The notes below the pieces were generated by a model that saw only the letters and a program-made list of their open reading frames with translations, was not told the origin of the DNA and ran no database searches. Below are positions 17,464 to 28,765 of a stretch of 62,344 bases of DNA, piece by piece (position 1 is the first letter of the stretch; the number at the start of each line of letters is the position of its first letter). Both the position numbers and the translations under genes were made by a program. Source of the stretch: Gammaproteobacteria bacterium (lineage in GTDB: Bacteria; Pseudomonadota; Gammaproteobacteria; JAIEPX01); contig JAIEPX010000027.1 in NCBI GenBank assembly GCA_019748175.1, positions 1 through 62,344 on the forward strand, written 5' to 3'.

Positions 17464-20148
17464 TTAGTCGTTAGCCATTAATGGATTGTAGCCTGGCTCT
17501 AAAGTTTCGACATGCTGATCATAAGCAGAACATCTTTGATCAAAGAAAGTTATTCCGTTAGTTTTTCTTTCTACTCTAGCAACCATTTGTTGATGAGTCT
17601 CTCTTTCCTTGCTGTCGAGTGTCAAAACAGGCGCTGATAAAAGGCTGTATTCCAGTGAGAAATCGCGACAAGCGTTAGCATTCAGCGCAATTGATGAGCT
17701 GGTACCAACAACCGCCGTAACAATTCCAAAACTATTGTTCAGTGTTTCCATTGTGGCAGGCGCCATTTTCTCAAGCCAAGCTAACATTCGAGTAGGTAAC
17801 CATTCTAATGAGAACGCACCTTGTTGACCGAGAGTGCTGCCGTTGCCATAGCCATTCAGGACTATGAGAACTAATACGCCTAAGCCTAGAATAATTCGTG
17901 AGCCAGGTAATACAATCTCTTTAGTGAAATTATCTCGATAGTATTTGACGGATTCGCTAATGGTTCTGGTGCCGCGACCTGAAGTCAAAATAACACCTGC
18001 CATACCAATTCCATAAAATATCGCAGCGGGTATTTGAGCAACTTTTGTTCCCAGCAGTAACGAAACTCCGGTTAAATTTTTCGCCGTTAACACTAGATTA
18101 CCTACTAAAGTGGGTACCCAAGATAAAAAGCTCGCAACGGCGAGACTTGTTGCAGCGCTCCATTTTAAAGTTAATTGGATTAGGTTGCGTGTACCTTCCA
18201 CAGCAGATTTGGAGAATGCGTAAGCTGCAATCCCAGTCCCAACTATAGCTGCGGGTACAAGTACGAATGCAAAAGCTACCTTCAATATATGGCGAAGGTT
18301 ATGTTGGAACTTCAATAAAGTGATTTGCCATCTCTTTTGTGAGATTTCTTTATGAACTTCATAATCATGTACTTCACGGTCGTTTGATGCCATGAGTTTG
18401 ATTACATCATCCTGCAACTTTACGATGTCATGATTGTACTCAGGAAAATCAAAAATGAAACCATAGACAGATTTCCAGCCTTCTGAAAAGAGTTGGCCAA
18501 CTGTTTTACCGCGTAGTGCTTTGGCAAAACCTACGCCCGGCATGAAGAACATCGAGGTCATGCCTACGATTGTTATGAGCGCAATAAAACCTGTGCCGAT
18601 TAATGCAATCGCTGGTGCTGTGGCTAATGTAAAACCTGTAAGAGGGATTAATGCGCTGAAAGCAAACCCACCGTTGACGATTCCTATAGCCAAAGAGAAT
18701 GAAAAGAAAACTCCCAAAAAGACTTTGAGTCTCCAAGACAGTCCGTATGCGAGGTCGCCTCGTACAAGAGAAATCATGACTCCAGCAATATCACGCCAGA
18801 ATAAGATAGTATTGGTGACGGCACATGCAATACCAATAGCAACTGCTAATGAACCTGTAGTGGCAAATACAGCAATCGCAACTTGTCCTGCAGCAATGAT
18901 GATTGCGAAGATTGCGGCAGTCCAAAAAAGAACTTTTTTAGTACTGCGCATGCTGAGTTTGCTTTCCAGTTTTTTGTGGTCTGCATCGGTATTGCGCTGA
19001 GTTTTTTCGTGTGCATAATCATTACTTTTTTCAGCAAAAACGTGGCCATTTTTTGCCGCTAAGCTTAGAAGATCAGCTTTGAACTTAGGAAAATCAGCAT
19101 GATCTATTTCTACTGAATCGAGATGATGGGGAACAGTAACGGGATTATTTGCAGAATCTAGAATACTATAGTTCTCAGCATTGTAATAAAGTTTCCCTGA
19201 TTCCATATTGTCTAATGAATCAGGAGCAGGGCAAACCTCATAGCCAAATCCGTTAAGTCGATTTTCAAAACGAAACCCGTAATCGATTTCTGCGGCCAAG
19301 CGGTTAAAAGCTCGTTTTAACACTTTATCAACAGTTTTGTGTTTTTCAGAAAATGGCATACCAAGTGCTTCTGGAGGCATGTTGATTAATTTCGTGATTT
19401 CAGACTGAATTCTAGCCATATAGCCATCAACAGCTCTGCGATCTAAAATTGGCCAAGGTGTATCATGGGCAGTGTGACGACGTAGAAAATCAGTAGGGTT
19501 TTCTTCTAGCTTGCTAGCATGCAGCAATGGATTTTTTTCAGGTGAGTTAATATAGAGTAGAGTGAAGTTAGAAAGAATTTGAGATAAATGTGGGTTACGA
19601 CGTCCTTGAATAAACGTTCCAACCATTCCGTTCGGAGCAGCATCACTCAAAGTTCTTGCGAATTCGTTTACAACGCGATGGTCTTCTTGTTGAAGTTCAG
19701 CAGTGTATTTTCGAATTAGTTTTTCTACAGCTTCATTTGGAGAAGAGATGTGGTCGGCTCTTAATTGCTCGATTGTATTAGTAGATAATGAGGTCAAAAT
19801 ATCGCGTACTGTCGTCCTGTAATTCATGCGCGGTATGCTAACCTCTATGTCACCATCGTACTGACTAAATTCTTCATAAGCTCGACGTTTAATTTCAGTG
19901 CGTTTAGAAGTGTCGCTGGCAAGCCAAGTCGCAGGCTTTGAAAAAAGATTCCAGAAGGTGTATCGGACTAAGTCGTTTTTCGCTTTTTTGGAAAAAAAAC
20001 TTCCCAGCCAACCAGAGAAGGTGGGGTCTATGTTTCGGGTATCGAGACCAAGGTAGTTTTGATCATTTTGGGTGACTAGATCAATAGAGGGAAGTTGCAC
20101 TGCTTTCGGATTAGATTTAAATTCTTGTGACCTACTTAACTGTTCCAT
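17464..20148 (-). CDS. Large multi-spanning membrane protein, effector-like, unknown function
   Basis: No family recognised. The 894-aa protein has a soluble N-terminal half (about 1-400) with many short helices and no repeats that I can see. A membrane half (about 404-760) contains around eight hydrophobic stretches such as VLFWTAAIFAIIIAAGQVAI, GFIALITIVGMTSMFFMP, VAFAFVLVPAAIVGTGIAAY and IILGLGVLVLIVLNGYG. A soluble tail of about 130 aa ends in YNPLMAND. There is no signal peptide. It has its own promoter (20187-20214) and a good AGGAG ribosome site, and stands alone between a HIT gene and a divergent small gene. Large proteins of this kind in Legionellales are often secreted effectors, but nothing here proves that. 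Confidence 0.75.
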   Translation of the reverse strand: MEQLSRSQEFKSNPKAVQLPSIDLVTQNDQNYLGLDTRNIDPTFSGWLGSFFSKKAKNDLVRYTFWNLFSKPATWLASDTSKRTEIKRRAYEEFSQYDGDIEVSIPRMNYRTTVRDILTSLSTNTIEQLRADHISSPNEAVEKLIRKYTAELQQEDHRVVNEFARTLSDAAPNGMVGTFIQGRRNPHLSQILSNFTLLYINSPEKNPLLHASKLEENPTDFLRRHTAHDTPWPILDRRAVDGYMARIQSEITKLINMPPEALGMPFSEKHKTVDKVLKRAFNRLAAEIDYGFRFENRLNGFGYEVCPAPDSLDNMESGKLYYNAENYSILDSANNPVTVPHHLDSVEIDHADFPKFKADLLSLAAKNGHVFAEKSNDYAHEKTQRNTDADHKKLESKLSMRSTKKVLFWTAAIFAIIIAAGQVAIAVFATTGSLAVAIGIACAVTNTILFWRDIAGVMISLVRGDLAYGLSWRLKVFLGVFFSFSLAIGIVNGGFAFSALIPLTGFTLATAPAIALIGTGFIALITIVGMTSMFFMPGVGFAKALRGKTVGQLFSEGWKSVYGFIFDFPEYNHDIVKLQDDVIKLMASNDREVHDYEVHKEISQKRWQITLLKFQHNLRHILKVAFAFVLVPAAIVGTGIAAYAFSKSAVEGTRNLIQLTLKWSAATSLAVASFLSWVPTLVGNLVLTAKNLTGVSLLLGTKVAQIPAAIFYGIGMAGVILTSGRGTRTISESVKYYRDNFTKEIVLPGSRIILGLGVLVLIVLNGYGNGSTLGQQGAFSLEWLPTRMLAWLEKMAPATMETLNNSFGIVTAVVGTSSSIALNANACRDFSLEYSLLSAPVLTLDSKERETHQQMVARVERKTNGITFFDQRCSAYDQHVETLEPGYNPLMAND

Positions 20149-20186
20149 ACTTGGCTCCTATCATAAAAAAGTTACGAAGTTCGTAT

Positions 20187-20214
20187 ATTATCATAAATTT
20201 TGTAGGAAAGTCAA
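20187..20214 (-). promoter_or_regulatory. promoter of the 894-aa membrane protein gene
   Basis: On the minus strand TTGACT (20214-20209) and GATAAT (20192-20187) are separated by 16 nt, about 40 nt before the start codon. Five of six bases match consensus in each box. Confidence 0.6.
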
Positions 20215-20320
20215 AGTATTTTATGTAAGCATTTTTACGGGTGGCATTGGGATTTGTCGCTTGAGAACCATGGTATTCATGAGTTAAGATTGCTCTTTTT
20301 ACTAATAGGGAGTATTTGCC

Positions 20321-20743
20321 ATGGTGCATCGGTTTAAGTGCCTTTGGGGTTCTTTGGGGATTATCGTATTGAGTCTTTATTGCCGCGGAGTGCTTGCCGC
20401 TCAGGCTGTGGTCAATAGCGGGGGAGCAGTAGTTACGAGCCCGCAACCTCAGGTTGCCCCAGTGCCAGCGCCCGTTCCTGCTCCAACCCCAGCCCCACAT
20501 ACCTTCAACGCCCCAGCAAATTCTATCCCCTTAGCTGTACAACATGGCCAGATTACCCAGAAGGAAGTAATGATTGGTTCAATGGCCGCATTCGGGCGTT
20601 TGTTCACTCTGATAGCGTTTTTCTGGCTATTGGTAAATGTGATGCGAAAATTAGGTGGGGGAAAGCCGTCGTTAAAGAAACCGCTCATATTAGGTGGGGT
20701 TGGCATTGCCTTAGCTTATATCATTCCGGCAATGATGAAATGA
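20321..20743 (+). CDS. Small exported membrane protein with Pro/Ala-rich linker
   Basis: Not recognised. The 140-aa product opens with a basic, hydrophobic signal-like segment (about 1-26, ending YCRGVLAAQA). It then has a Pro/Ala/Val-rich stretch (about 44-65, PVPAPVPAPTPAP) and two hydrophobic segments (FGRLFTLIAFFWLLVNVM and KPLILGGVGIALAYIIPAMM) separated by a basic GGGKPSLKK loop. A GGGAG ribosome site lies before the ATG. Its TGA overlaps the ATG of the holD-like gene (ATGA), so the two are translationally coupled. Confidence 0.75.
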   Translation: MVHRFKCLWGSLGIIVLSLYCRGVLAAQAVVNSGGAVVTSPQPQVAPVPAPVPAPTPAPHTFNAPANSIPLAVQHGQITQKEVMIGSMAAFGRLFTLIAFFWLLVNVMRKLGGGKPSLKKPLILGGVGIALAYIIPAMMK

Positions 20744-21168
20744 CCGTTTTATCGGCGATTGGAATACAAACTTGGCGTGCCAAACGTCCACTTCCGGGTG
20801 CAAAACCTGAGTTATTAGCAAATATGATGCAGTTTTATCGTGCCGACAATCTGTTGTTGAGTGTGATTTACCCGCGCTTTTGCGATAAAAAAATTGTTGA
20901 ATTACTCAGTGGATTTTGGCGCGCAATTGAAAATGCAGGCCATTGCAGTAGCGAGAGCCACCCTCTTGATTCGTTAAAATCTTCTAATATTTCGCCTGTC
21001 CTTATTTTAGGGGATGATTTGGCTCAAGCCATTAAAGTCAGTGCTACCTTTTCTTTTGATGTGCTGAATGATGCAATCGTTCTTGATGGTCCTGAAAAAG
21101 TGAGCGCCAACCCAAAACTTAAAGCGACTTGGTGGAATACTGTTAAAGAAAGCATTTCCTTGTTTTAA
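20740..21168 (+). CDS. holD: HolD-like protein (possible DNA polymerase III psi subunit)
   Basis: The 142-aa length is close to HolD (about 137 aa). The N-terminal IGIQTWRAKRPLPG resembles the LGI..W..R opening of psi, the part that binds the chi subunit. The C-terminal DGPEKVSANPKLKATWWNTV resembles the L..NP..K..LW..I ending of psi. The middle is not conserved enough to be sure. Psi connects the clamp loader to chi and single-strand binding protein. The gene is coupled by a 4-nt overlap to a small membrane protein gene, an unusual partner. I see the two end motifs; the assignment is inference and would need a profile search. Confidence 0.45.
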   Translation: MTVLSAIGIQTWRAKRPLPGAKPELLANMMQFYRADNLLLSVIYPRFCDKKIVELLSGFWRAIENAGHCSSESHPLDSLKSSNISPVLILGDDLAQAIKVSATFSFDVLNDAIVLDGPEKVSANPKLKATWWNTVKESISLF

Positions 21169-21244
21169 AATCCAGTCCTGAATATAGAGGGCATTGGGTG
21201 TGGCAGATGCTGGAAGAAGTTACCTGCGTTTTCAGATACAAGGT

Positions 21245-21253
21245 TGATATAAT
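21245..21253 (+). promoter_or_regulatory. extended -10 promoter of the 1470-aa gene
   Basis: TGATATAAT is an extended -10 (TGn before a consensus TATAAT at 21248-21253) about 115 nt before the start codon. No good -35 is seen, as is common for extended -10 promoters. Confidence 0.4.
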
Positions 21254-21367
21254 CTGCAAATTACTAGAGAATAATCATAGATCTGATACCTAAATGTCAG
21301 CGTTACTGAGCAGCGTGTAGTAAAAGAATTCGCAAAAGCGTCAAACGATAGAAAATGAGGAAAAAGT

Positions 21368-24300
21368 ATGCATCGTCCATTTCTGGAGCGTCGAGAGAAT
21401 TTCGACGAAACACTTTTTGGTCGCGCAGAAAAAGATGGATTATTTTTTAGAAATCTTTTTGATCGAAATTTTCAGCAGTACAATTTGCTCAAAAAATTAT
21501 GTCAATGTTCTGATCCAGTAAAAAAATTAAAAAAACTCAAGTTATCTTATGAGGCGGGTAAAGAAGGCTTAAGTGATGCTTTCAGAATGATGGATCAATT
21601 AATTGAATTTCTTTTACTGATTGAAAAAGAACAATGGGAAGATGTTTCTGAGCATTTGAACCATGCAGATACTCGAGAATTAATGATGTCCGCGTTGTAC
21701 TCGATGCAAAATGTGGATAAAATTTCAAAGGCGCTCGAATATCCACGAATTTATTATTCTTTAGATGCAGGCGCTATCACTTTTTTTGCGCTTAAAGATC
21801 AGATTATTGCCGATAAGATTTTCCATCAAACATTTTGGGAGTGGCTTGGGTTTTCAATTCGACAATTTTTTTGGCCGGAGAAAACCTTGGAAATTCCCGT
21901 TGATCGATTGAAAGGGATTCATGTTAGACAAGTCCTGGAGCATTATCCAGAATATTGGAATGGGCCTGTAAAAAAAGGCTCCGAGTTAAGAAAGCAATTA
22001 CGGTTTGAAAATCTTCAAAAGCTCACTGAAAATCCTGCTAGTGAAATCAGGCATGCTACGAGTAAAGCCGTGCTTGAAGATAAAAAGTTACGGAAACTTT
22101 TAGAAGTAGAGCCAAAATCTCAAGAAGCTGCCAACGCCAGGGTGAATCTGCTTCGTGATTACGGCGCCAGCATTCTTGATAAGAGAAAAAAATCAAAAAT
22201 GGGTGGCTTGGTAGAAGTTATTTTAAATGGGAGTTCTGAAGATAAATATGTTGCTGACGATGCTGCACTCGAAAATTTTTATTTCCAACAATTCCTGGCG
22301 CTGATTCAAACTTCTGATCGGAAAAAGACTCGTAATGGGCATATTGCATTGCGCAACACTATAAAAGGGCTCTGGAATAATAGCAAAACAGCTAAAGAAT
22401 CTGATGTTCGTATACAGCTTATCAAGAAAAAAGCGATGCTTCGTGTATTGAGGCTTTCCCCAGAAAATACAGTATTAAAAAATATGCCAGAAGAATACTA
22501 TATCGAGCTGTTTTCTGATCCTATCATATTCAAGAATTTTTTAGAGAATAGTTCACTTCAAGAAGCGTTCAGTCGAAAAGGATTTTTAAGCTTTTCGATA
22601 GAGAGTCTTCGTTCAAAAATGTTTCAATGGGTTTTGCAAAGAGTGAGAGCGACTCGTCAGGGGTATGGTGGTACAACAGAATTCAATGAGAAACATCTTC
22701 TTGCTGTATCTAGATTGTATAATGTTCCTCAGGACGAGATTTTGAATCATCCTATTGTTTGTGTTGAGCTAATCAATGTATTTTTGCAGTCTCACGATCA
22801 TTTGGCTGCAATATCATTTTTGCTGAGTAGTGAAACTTTTCACAAAGAAAAGAATATTGCTCGATTATTGCAACATGCCAAACCTATGCAGCTCGTTGAG
22901 TGGCTATCTCGTTCTGTAGGTATACGGTCGGACATAAAATTAAAAATTGCTGAGATTGAGGCTCGAATTGTTGCTTTAGAAGCTGAACATAAAACTCTTT
23001 TAATTAATAAAAGAAAACGTGGTCGCCACAAAGAATTAACGCAAAAAGCTCTAGAAATAAAAGTCCTAAGTGATGAGAAGAAAAAATACGACTTCTTCTC
23101 AGAATTTTTCAATATTTCTGTTCGTACAATTCAAGAAAAAGATGAGATTAGGGCAAAGTTGGCGGTTAGTGAAGTATCTTCAGAGGTGCTCAATCAATAC
23201 GAGCAAGAGCTGTTAAACGCTTCTTCTGATCCAATTCTGCGTCAACAGGTTTGGGAAAATCCAGAACATCAGGCTGAATTAGCTGAGAAAGCGAGTCTGC
23301 CCTATGTTTTGCTTTTTATTCGATCCTCACGATGTCCTGAAGAAACAGTGCTAAATTGGGGCTTGGCATTTGTAAAATTACTGGATCCCAATAATAGTCG
23401 GCTCTTAGACAGAGACTGGGATTATCTCATTAATAATGTACCCAATTTTGCTGCTTGGATGCTTTATCAATTAACCCATACAATTGTGTTTGCTTTAGAT
23501 AAAGATAAAATTCAAAGCTTATTGGATTACACGGTGAGTGGTTTTGATGTCTTAAAGATTTTAGAGAAAGAACATCAGGCTCATGCTATAGACTCACCTC
23601 TTAGAGCGAGACTGCTCAAAGACCCGGCTATTTTAATGCGTGCACTGCGCTGCAATCGAAAAACGTTGAATCGACAAGAGTGGGCGAACTTAATCGTCAG
23701 AGTATGTGTGTTAGAGAAAGACTCAGAAATTGCCAGGCAATTATTGGGTTGGTGTGAAGAAGAAATTATAAATTTCGCTGATTATACGCATTTGCACATG
23801 TGGCTAGAGAGCGGACATACAGATGATGAAGATCGTAAAGTTGGGTGTCTCAAAAAAGCGTTTTTATCTTCTCAAAATTTTACGGAACAATTAAATAAAG
23901 ATCATGAATTGAAGTTACTGCGGAAATTATTGCACTCTAGCTCGGATGTTGAATTGCCGCTATTATTAAAAGCGAATAGCAAGGGCTTTGATTGTGTTTT
24001 AAATGATGAACAATTGCTGGAAAGATGCGAGCAATTAAATAACGTAGAATTCAATGAGCGATTCTATGTTTATTTAAAAGAACCTAATACAACTACTCAT
24101 GTTATCAGTGCTCAGCATGATACTCTCATTCAACAATTAGGGCTGAATATTCTCAATAATCTTGGGATGTGCCAAGACTCATCATTGCATTTAAGGATGT
24201 TATCTCTGTTCATTAGCCAAGTTCGATCAGATCCTACAAAACGTCAACAGGTTACTGTCTACCTTCAAAGTGCGACCTTTAGTCGAAATATGCATTTGGC

Positions 24301-25780
24301 TGATAGTGAAAGTTTATATCATTTGTTTAGTGAAACTAATGATCCACGCGCTGTGAAATCGATTTTCTTTCAACATCCTATATTAGGTGATTCATTAATG
24401 GCTAAATTGTGGTTATCGCTGGATGCTAATAAGCTCGCGAGCCTCATGACACAGGAACTTGAATCGTTTGATTTAGGAATTCAAGATGTTCCCCGAAATT
24501 GTAATAGTAACTCTACAAAATTCACAGGTTTAATGATTAAAACGTTATTAAATCATTTCCCATCAGAACAATATTGTGGCAAATTAAAAGAGCTTGTGAA
24601 AAACGCTGAATTTTTGAAAGTGCTGCTGAGTAATGTCACGCTAACACAGTTAAATTCATTATTATCGGCTGATAAAGAGATCAGTCAAGTTGTTGTTGAT
24701 TATTTTAAGTTTCAACCTGAAGCATTCTTTGCAGCGCTGAAACGGTCGAGTAAGTTGAAGGATCTCTCTCATTTGAGGCAATTGCAGCAATTATTTTCAA
24801 CGCATGCAGAGATCACTTCTTTATTCGTGGGTCATGTTCGAGAGGATCGTGCTAAGAATTGTACAACGTGGTTTGATTCTATTGTAATCGATTTTGTTGA
24901 GCAATCATCTGATCACGAGACGGTGTTTGAAATTTTAGGTAGCATTTATCGCGTTGCGGGAGGCGATTTTCTCTTGAATTTTTCCGTGCCATTGAATGAT
25001 AGCAAAACACGAATTTTCATGTTTTATCATTTGTGTGGTGGTGAAGCGATTTCTACTCTGTATAATGATCGAATCGATTTATTGAGGAAATTTTCCGAAA
25101 GAATTTGTGTTAATTTAAAGGTCCAAGATTTTCTGGATCAATTAGAAAGGGACGATGTTGCGGGTTATGATTTGACATTTCATGATTTGATTTCTGATGA
25201 CTACAGAAGTGGTCAAGTATCTGATGGTTCTCGATCCTATTCTAGGACAGAGGCTGTGCTCTATACCTTATATACTTTTGTTAGACACTTAAGTTTAATT
25301 TATTACAAGCTCATGGATCCTAATGATAAGTTGTATCATACAATAAAAATAGCAGCGTCATTGAATGATTTATTTGCTAGAGTGATAGGCGCAGAAGATA
25401 AATTTTTCAAGTTGAGTACTTCTCATTGTAATGCGCAGCAATTAGCGCGATTAATTGATGCGGATGAAGGGCTCTCAAACCAATTCAATCCATTTTTTGA
25501 TTGGTTTTTCAGTTTAGAAACAGAGAATAGATTGTTGTTGAAGAAACTAACACGAGATCCTTTAGCAGTCGAAAAATTACTATCTTCCCAAGCTCTGTTA
25601 AATTTAAAAAATAGAGATGAGGCTCAGTTTCAAAAAATAACCGCACATTTTTCAAAAGAGAATTCGACTGATACGATAAAAGCGTTAGCTGAGCAACGAG
25701 CGAAAGTGCACGCTGGGGCATCTGCAAGCAGCCCCGACTCAACTACCGATGCCTCCTGGCTATTACAGTTCAGAAATTAA
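21368..25780 (+). CDS. Giant helical protein (1470 aa), alpha-solenoid-like, unknown function
   Basis: No family recognised. The protein is almost entirely predicted helix, without signal peptide or clear membrane span. A short motif recurs loosely: a DP or HP turn followed by a hydrophobic helix and LL. Examples are [56 protein letters not shown] and [14 protein letters not shown], a pattern expected of a degenerate helical-repeat solenoid. Residues about 515-560 form a basic coiled-coil-like stretch ([20 protein letters not shown]). The last 18 nt overlap the 3' end of the convergent valS. An AATGAGGA ribosome site precedes the ATG. Size and isolation suggest an effector or large scaffold; this is inference. 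Confidence 0.8.
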   Translation: MHRPFLERRENFDETLFGRAEKDGLFFRNLFDRNFQQYNLLKKLCQCSDPVKKLKKLKLSYEAGKEGLSDAFRMMDQLIEFLLLIEKEQWEDVSEHLNHADTRELMMSALYSMQNVDKISKALEYPRIYYSLDAGAITFFALKDQIIADKIFHQTFWEWLGFSIRQFFWPEKTLEIPVDRLKGIHVRQVLEHYPEYWNGPVKKGSELRKQLRFENLQKLTENPASEIRHATSKAVLEDKKLRKLLEVEPKSQEAANARVNLLRDYGASILDKRKKSKMGGLVEVILNGSSEDKYVADDAALENFYFQQFLALIQTSDRKKTRNGHIALRNTIKGLWNNSKTAKESDVRIQLIKKKAMLRVLRLSPENTVLKNMPEEYYIELFSDPIIFKNFLENSSLQEAFSRKGFLSFSIESLRSKMFQWVLQRVRATRQGYGGTTEFNEKHLLAVSRLYNVPQDEILNHPIVCVELINVFLQSHDHLAAISFLLSSETFHKEKNIARLLQHAKPMQLVEWLSRSVGIRSDIKLKIAEIEARIVALEAEHKTLLINKRKRGRHKELTQKALEIKVLSDEKKKYDFFSEFFNISVRTIQEKDEIRAKLAVSEVSSEVLNQYEQELLNASSDPILRQQVWENPEHQAELAEKASLPYVLLFIRSSRCPEETVLNWGLAFVKLLDPNNSRLLDRDWDYLINNVPNFAAWMLYQLTHTIVFALDKDKIQSLLDYTVSGFDVLKILEKEHQAHAIDSPLRARLLKDPAILMRALRCNRKTLNRQEWANLIVRVCVLEKDSEIARQLLGWCEEEIINFADYTHLHMWLESGHTDDEDRKVGCLKKAFLSSQNFTEQLNKDHELKLLRKLLHSSSDVELPLLLKANSKGFDCVLNDEQLLERCEQLNNVEFNERFYVYLKEPNTTTHVISAQHDTLIQQLGLNILNNLGMCQDSSLHLRMLSLFISQVRSDPTKRQQVTVYLQSATFSRNMHLADSESLYHLFSETNDPRAVKSIFFQHPILGDSLMAKLWLSLDANKLASLMTQELESFDLGIQDVPRNCNSNSTKFTGLMIKTLLNHFPSEQYCGKLKELVKNAEFLKVLLSNVTLTQLNSLLSADKEISQVVVDYFKFQPEAFFAALKRSSKLKDLSHLRQLQQLFSTHAEITSLFVGHVREDRAKNCTTWFDSIVIDFVEQSSDHETVFEILGSIYRVAGGDFLLNFSVPLNDSKTRIFMFYHLCGGEAISTLYNDRIDLLRKFSERICVNLKVQDFLDQLERDDVAGYDLTFHDLISDDYRSGQVSDGSRSYSRTEAVLYTLYTFVRHLSLIYYKLMDPNDKLYHTIKIAASLNDLFARVIGAEDKFFKLSTSHCNAQQLARLIDADEGLSNQFNPFFDWFFSLETENRLLLKKLTRDPLAVEKLLSSQALLNLKNRDEAQFQKITAHFSKENSTDTIKALAEQRAKVHAGASASSPDSTTDASWLLQFRN

Positions 25781-28552
25781 TTCCATTTTGTTTTGCAAGG
25801 TCGCTAATGTCTCTGTGAGCTCTGTTGCGCGAAGTTTTTCTTTTTGTACAACTTCTGGCGGGGCTTTATCGACAAAATTTGCATTATTTAAGCGACCATT
25901 TAAACTGGTTAGCTCTTTTTCAATTTTCATCACTTCTTTTTGAAGTCTAGTGAGTTCTGCTTGTTTATCGATAAGGTCTGCCATGGGTATTAAGATTTCA
26001 AGCTCTTCTACTACAGCGGTTGCTGCATGAGGTGCAGAGGATTCATTGTTTAGCCAGGTGATAGAATCTACTTTAGCTAAAAATTGTACGTAGTGTTTAT
26101 AGTGTTCAAAACGTGGCTGCGTATTTTTATCGGGATGACGCAGGAGTAGAGGGATGGATTTTCCTGGTGAAATTTGCATTTCCCCTCGAATATTACGAAT
26201 GGCGATAATGATATTTTGCAACCACGCGATGTCAGATTCAATCTTAGGATTGATATGCTGATCTTCAGCTTGTGGGTAAGATTCTAGCATAATGCTCGGA
26301 GTGGTTTTATTTAAATATTGTTTAATGGTTTGCCAAATTTCTTCTGTGATAAACGGCATTAATGGATGACATAGCAGAAGAATTTTTTCGAGCACGGTAA
26401 TGAGTGTGAGCAAAGAACCACGTTTTTCTGCTTCATTTGCTTCTTTTGAAAATAATGTCGGTTTAGTTAGCTCCAAATACCAGTCGCAGAATTCATTCCA
26501 AGTAAACTCATATAATGATTGTGCAATCCAGTCAAAACGATATTCGGAAAATGCGTGATCTATTTTCTGGATCGTCTGAGAAAGTCTGCTCAAAATCCAC
26601 TGGCTCGCATCATTTTGAAATACCTCGCCAGAATGTAAATCAATATCCGATTGCTCTAATTGAAGACAGATGTAACGCGCTGCGTTCCAAATTTTATTGG
26701 TGAAATTTCTATAGCCTTCAACCCGTTTCATATCGAATCGAATATCGCGACCTGTTGAAGCGAGAGCGCAAAATGTAAAACGCAGTGCATCGGTACCGAA
26801 TGCAGGAATTCCTTCCGGAAATTCTTTGCGCGTAGTTTTTTCGATTTCAGTGGCAAGCTGTGGTTGCATCAATCCGCGGGTGCGTTTTTGCACCAGTGAT
26901 TCAAGATCAATGCCATCAATTAAATCAATAGGGTCTAAGATATTCCCCTTTGATTTTGACATTTTATGGCCTTCGCTGTCGCGAATGAGGCCTGTGATAT
27001 ACACTTTTTTAAAGGGTATTTTTCCGGTGAATTTGAGGCCAAACATAATCATGCGTGCCACCCAGAAAAAGATAATATCAAAACCGGTGACAAGTACATC
27101 TGTAGGATAAAACGTTTCTAATTCAGGTGTTTGCTCTGGCCAACCTAAAGTGACAAATGGCCAGAGTGCAGATGAAAACCACGTGTCTAATACATCATCA
27201 TCTTGTCTAAGCGAAATATTATCCCCAAGATTATACTTTTTTCTGACGGCAGCTTCGTCTTTACCTACATAATGATTTCCTTGGTCGTCGTACCATGCAG
27301 GAATGCGATGTCCCCACCATAATTGTCGACTGATGCACCAATCTTGAATATTTTCCATCCAACTAAAATACGTGTTTTGCCAATTTTCAGGGACGAATTT
27401 TATTTCGCCGTTTTTCACTGCATCGATAGCGGGTTTTGCAAGCGATTCCGTTTTGATAAACCATTGGTAGGTAAGATAGGGTTCGATCACGGCATGAGAT
27501 CGATCGCCAAATGGAATTTGCAAAATATGTTTTTCAATTTTTTCAATTAATCCTGCTTTTTCCAAGTCTTGAACAATTTTTTCTCTAGCGTCGAATCGAT
27601 CTAACCCGCGATATTCTGCTGGTGCATTATCATTGAGTTTTGCGTCGTGAGTAAAAATATTAATGAGTTCGAGATTGTGTCGTTGTCCCATCGCGTAATC
27701 GTTAAAATCGTGAGCGGGAGTTATTTTGACACAACCGCTACCAAAATCTTGGACAACAGCACTATCAGCAATAATTGGAATTGATCTTCCGGTAAACGGC
27801 AATTGAACCGTTTTTCCAATTAAGTGTTGATAACGAGCGTCATCCGGATGAACGGCGACGGCGACGTCTCCCAAAAGTGTTTCTGGACGTGTGGTGGCAA
27901 CAACTATGAAGCCTTCACCTTCAGAAAAGGGGTAGCGCATGTGCCATAATTTTCCTTCTTGTTCTTTAGAGACTACTTCAAGATCAGAAATGGCTGTGTG
28001 TAAAACCGGATCCCAGTTGACAAGTCGTTGTCCTCTGTAAATGAGTCCTTCATCAAAGAGTTTTTCGAATACAGTGACGACAGCCTCTGCCACAGAAGCA
28101 TCCATTGTGAAACATTCTCTCTCCCAGTCTAGAGAGCTGCCCATACGTTTGAGTTGTTGTTTGATTGTGTTGCCCGAATGTTCTTTCCATTTCCAGACTT
28201 GTTCGATGAATTTTTCGCGTCCTAAATCGTGTCGAGAAAGATTTTCTTTGGCCAGTTGTCGTTCCACAACCATTTGAGTCGCAATGCCAGCGTGATCTGT
28301 GCCCGCTTGCCAAAGGGTTTGTCGGCCTTGCATACGATGATAGCGTATGAGGGCATCCATGAGACTTACCTGAAAACCATGTCCCATGTGCAATGTTCCA
28401 GTAACATTCGGAGGAGGTAGAATAATACAGTACGATTTTCCATCACCTGATGGTTTAAAATAACCTTCTTGTTCCCAAATTTGATACCACCGAGACTCAG
28501 CTTGGTCGGGTTGGAATGCTTTGTCGAGAGCAACCGATGTGTTAACTGCCAT
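25763..28552 (-). CDS. valS: Valine--tRNA ligase
   Basis: Class I aminoacyl-tRNA synthetase of 929 aa that charges tRNA-Val and edits threonyl products. HIGH-type motif [20 protein letters not shown] motif [17 protein letters not shown], the CP1 editing domain ([19 protein letters not shown]), the anticodon domain, and the C-terminal coiled coil ([16 protein letters not shown]) are all present. An AAGG ribosome site precedes the ATG. In many gammaproteobacteria holC and pepA are neighbours of valS; here they are absent. lptF is divergent and an 18-nt convergent overlap joins valS to the giant gene. Confidence 0.98.
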   Translation of the reverse strand: MAVNTSVALDKAFQPDQAESRWYQIWEQEGYFKPSGDGKSYCIILPPPNVTGTLHMGHGFQVSLMDALIRYHRMQGRQTLWQAGTDHAGIATQMVVERQLAKENLSRHDLGREKFIEQVWKWKEHSGNTIKQQLKRMGSSLDWERECFTMDASVAEAVVTVFEKLFDEGLIYRGQRLVNWDPVLHTAISDLEVVSKEQEGKLWHMRYPFSEGEGFIVVATTRPETLLGDVAVAVHPDDARYQHLIGKTVQLPFTGRSIPIIADSAVVQDFGSGCVKITPAHDFNDYAMGQRHNLELINIFTHDAKLNDNAPAEYRGLDRFDAREKIVQDLEKAGLIEKIEKHILQIPFGDRSHAVIEPYLTYQWFIKTESLAKPAIDAVKNGEIKFVPENWQNTYFSWMENIQDWCISRQLWWGHRIPAWYDDQGNHYVGKDEAAVRKKYNLGDNISLRQDDDVLDTWFSSALWPFVTLGWPEQTPELETFYPTDVLVTGFDIIFFWVARMIMFGLKFTGKIPFKKVYITGLIRDSEGHKMSKSKGNILDPIDLIDGIDLESLVQKRTRGLMQPQLATEIEKTTRKEFPEGIPAFGTDALRFTFCALASTGRDIRFDMKRVEGYRNFTNKIWNAARYICLQLEQSDIDLHSGEVFQNDASQWILSRLSQTIQKIDHAFSEYRFDWIAQSLYEFTWNEFCDWYLELTKPTLFSKEANEAEKRGSLLTLITVLEKILLLCHPLMPFITEEIWQTIKQYLNKTTPSIMLESYPQAEDQHINPKIESDIAWLQNIIIAIRNIRGEMQISPGKSIPLLLRHPDKNTQPRFEHYKHYVQFLAKVDSITWLNNESSAPHAATAVVEELEILIPMADLIDKQAELTRLQKEVMKIEKELTSLNGRLNNANFVDKAPPEVVQKEKLRATELTETLATLQNKMELISEL

Positions 28553-28619
28553 GGAAAATACCTTAATAAACGTTATCTATATAAAGTAGTATAACCAGAT
28601 AAATGGGGTCAGGTAAAAT

Positions 28620-28684
28620 ATAAAGGGATCGGGTCTCCCGTTGGCAATCTTGCCTATAGCCAACGGGAGACCCGACCCCTTTAT
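28620..28684. repeat. long palindrome (26-bp arms) between valS and lptF
   Basis: Arms 28620-28645 and 28659-28684 pair at 25 of 26 positions around a 13-nt loop; the arm contains AAAGGG(A/G)TCGGGTC. It lies in the 213-nt space between two divergent start codons, so it is not positioned as a terminator for either gene. A GGGGTCAGGT sequence lies just outside at 28604-28613. It resembles REP- or MITE-type elements. Confidence 0.75.
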
Positions 28685-28765
28685 ACTAGCCAAATCAAGC
28701 GTGGCGGGGTATATTGGCCGATAGGTGCCTGCCAGGGGCGGATAGTGTATTTGAAGAGAGAAATT

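Noticed and set aside
18521..19000. 159-codon plus-strand frame inside the 894-aa membrane protein gene
   Set aside because: Antisense to membrane-span codons, no ribosome site or family match; the minus-strand frame is five times longer with promoter and ribosome site.
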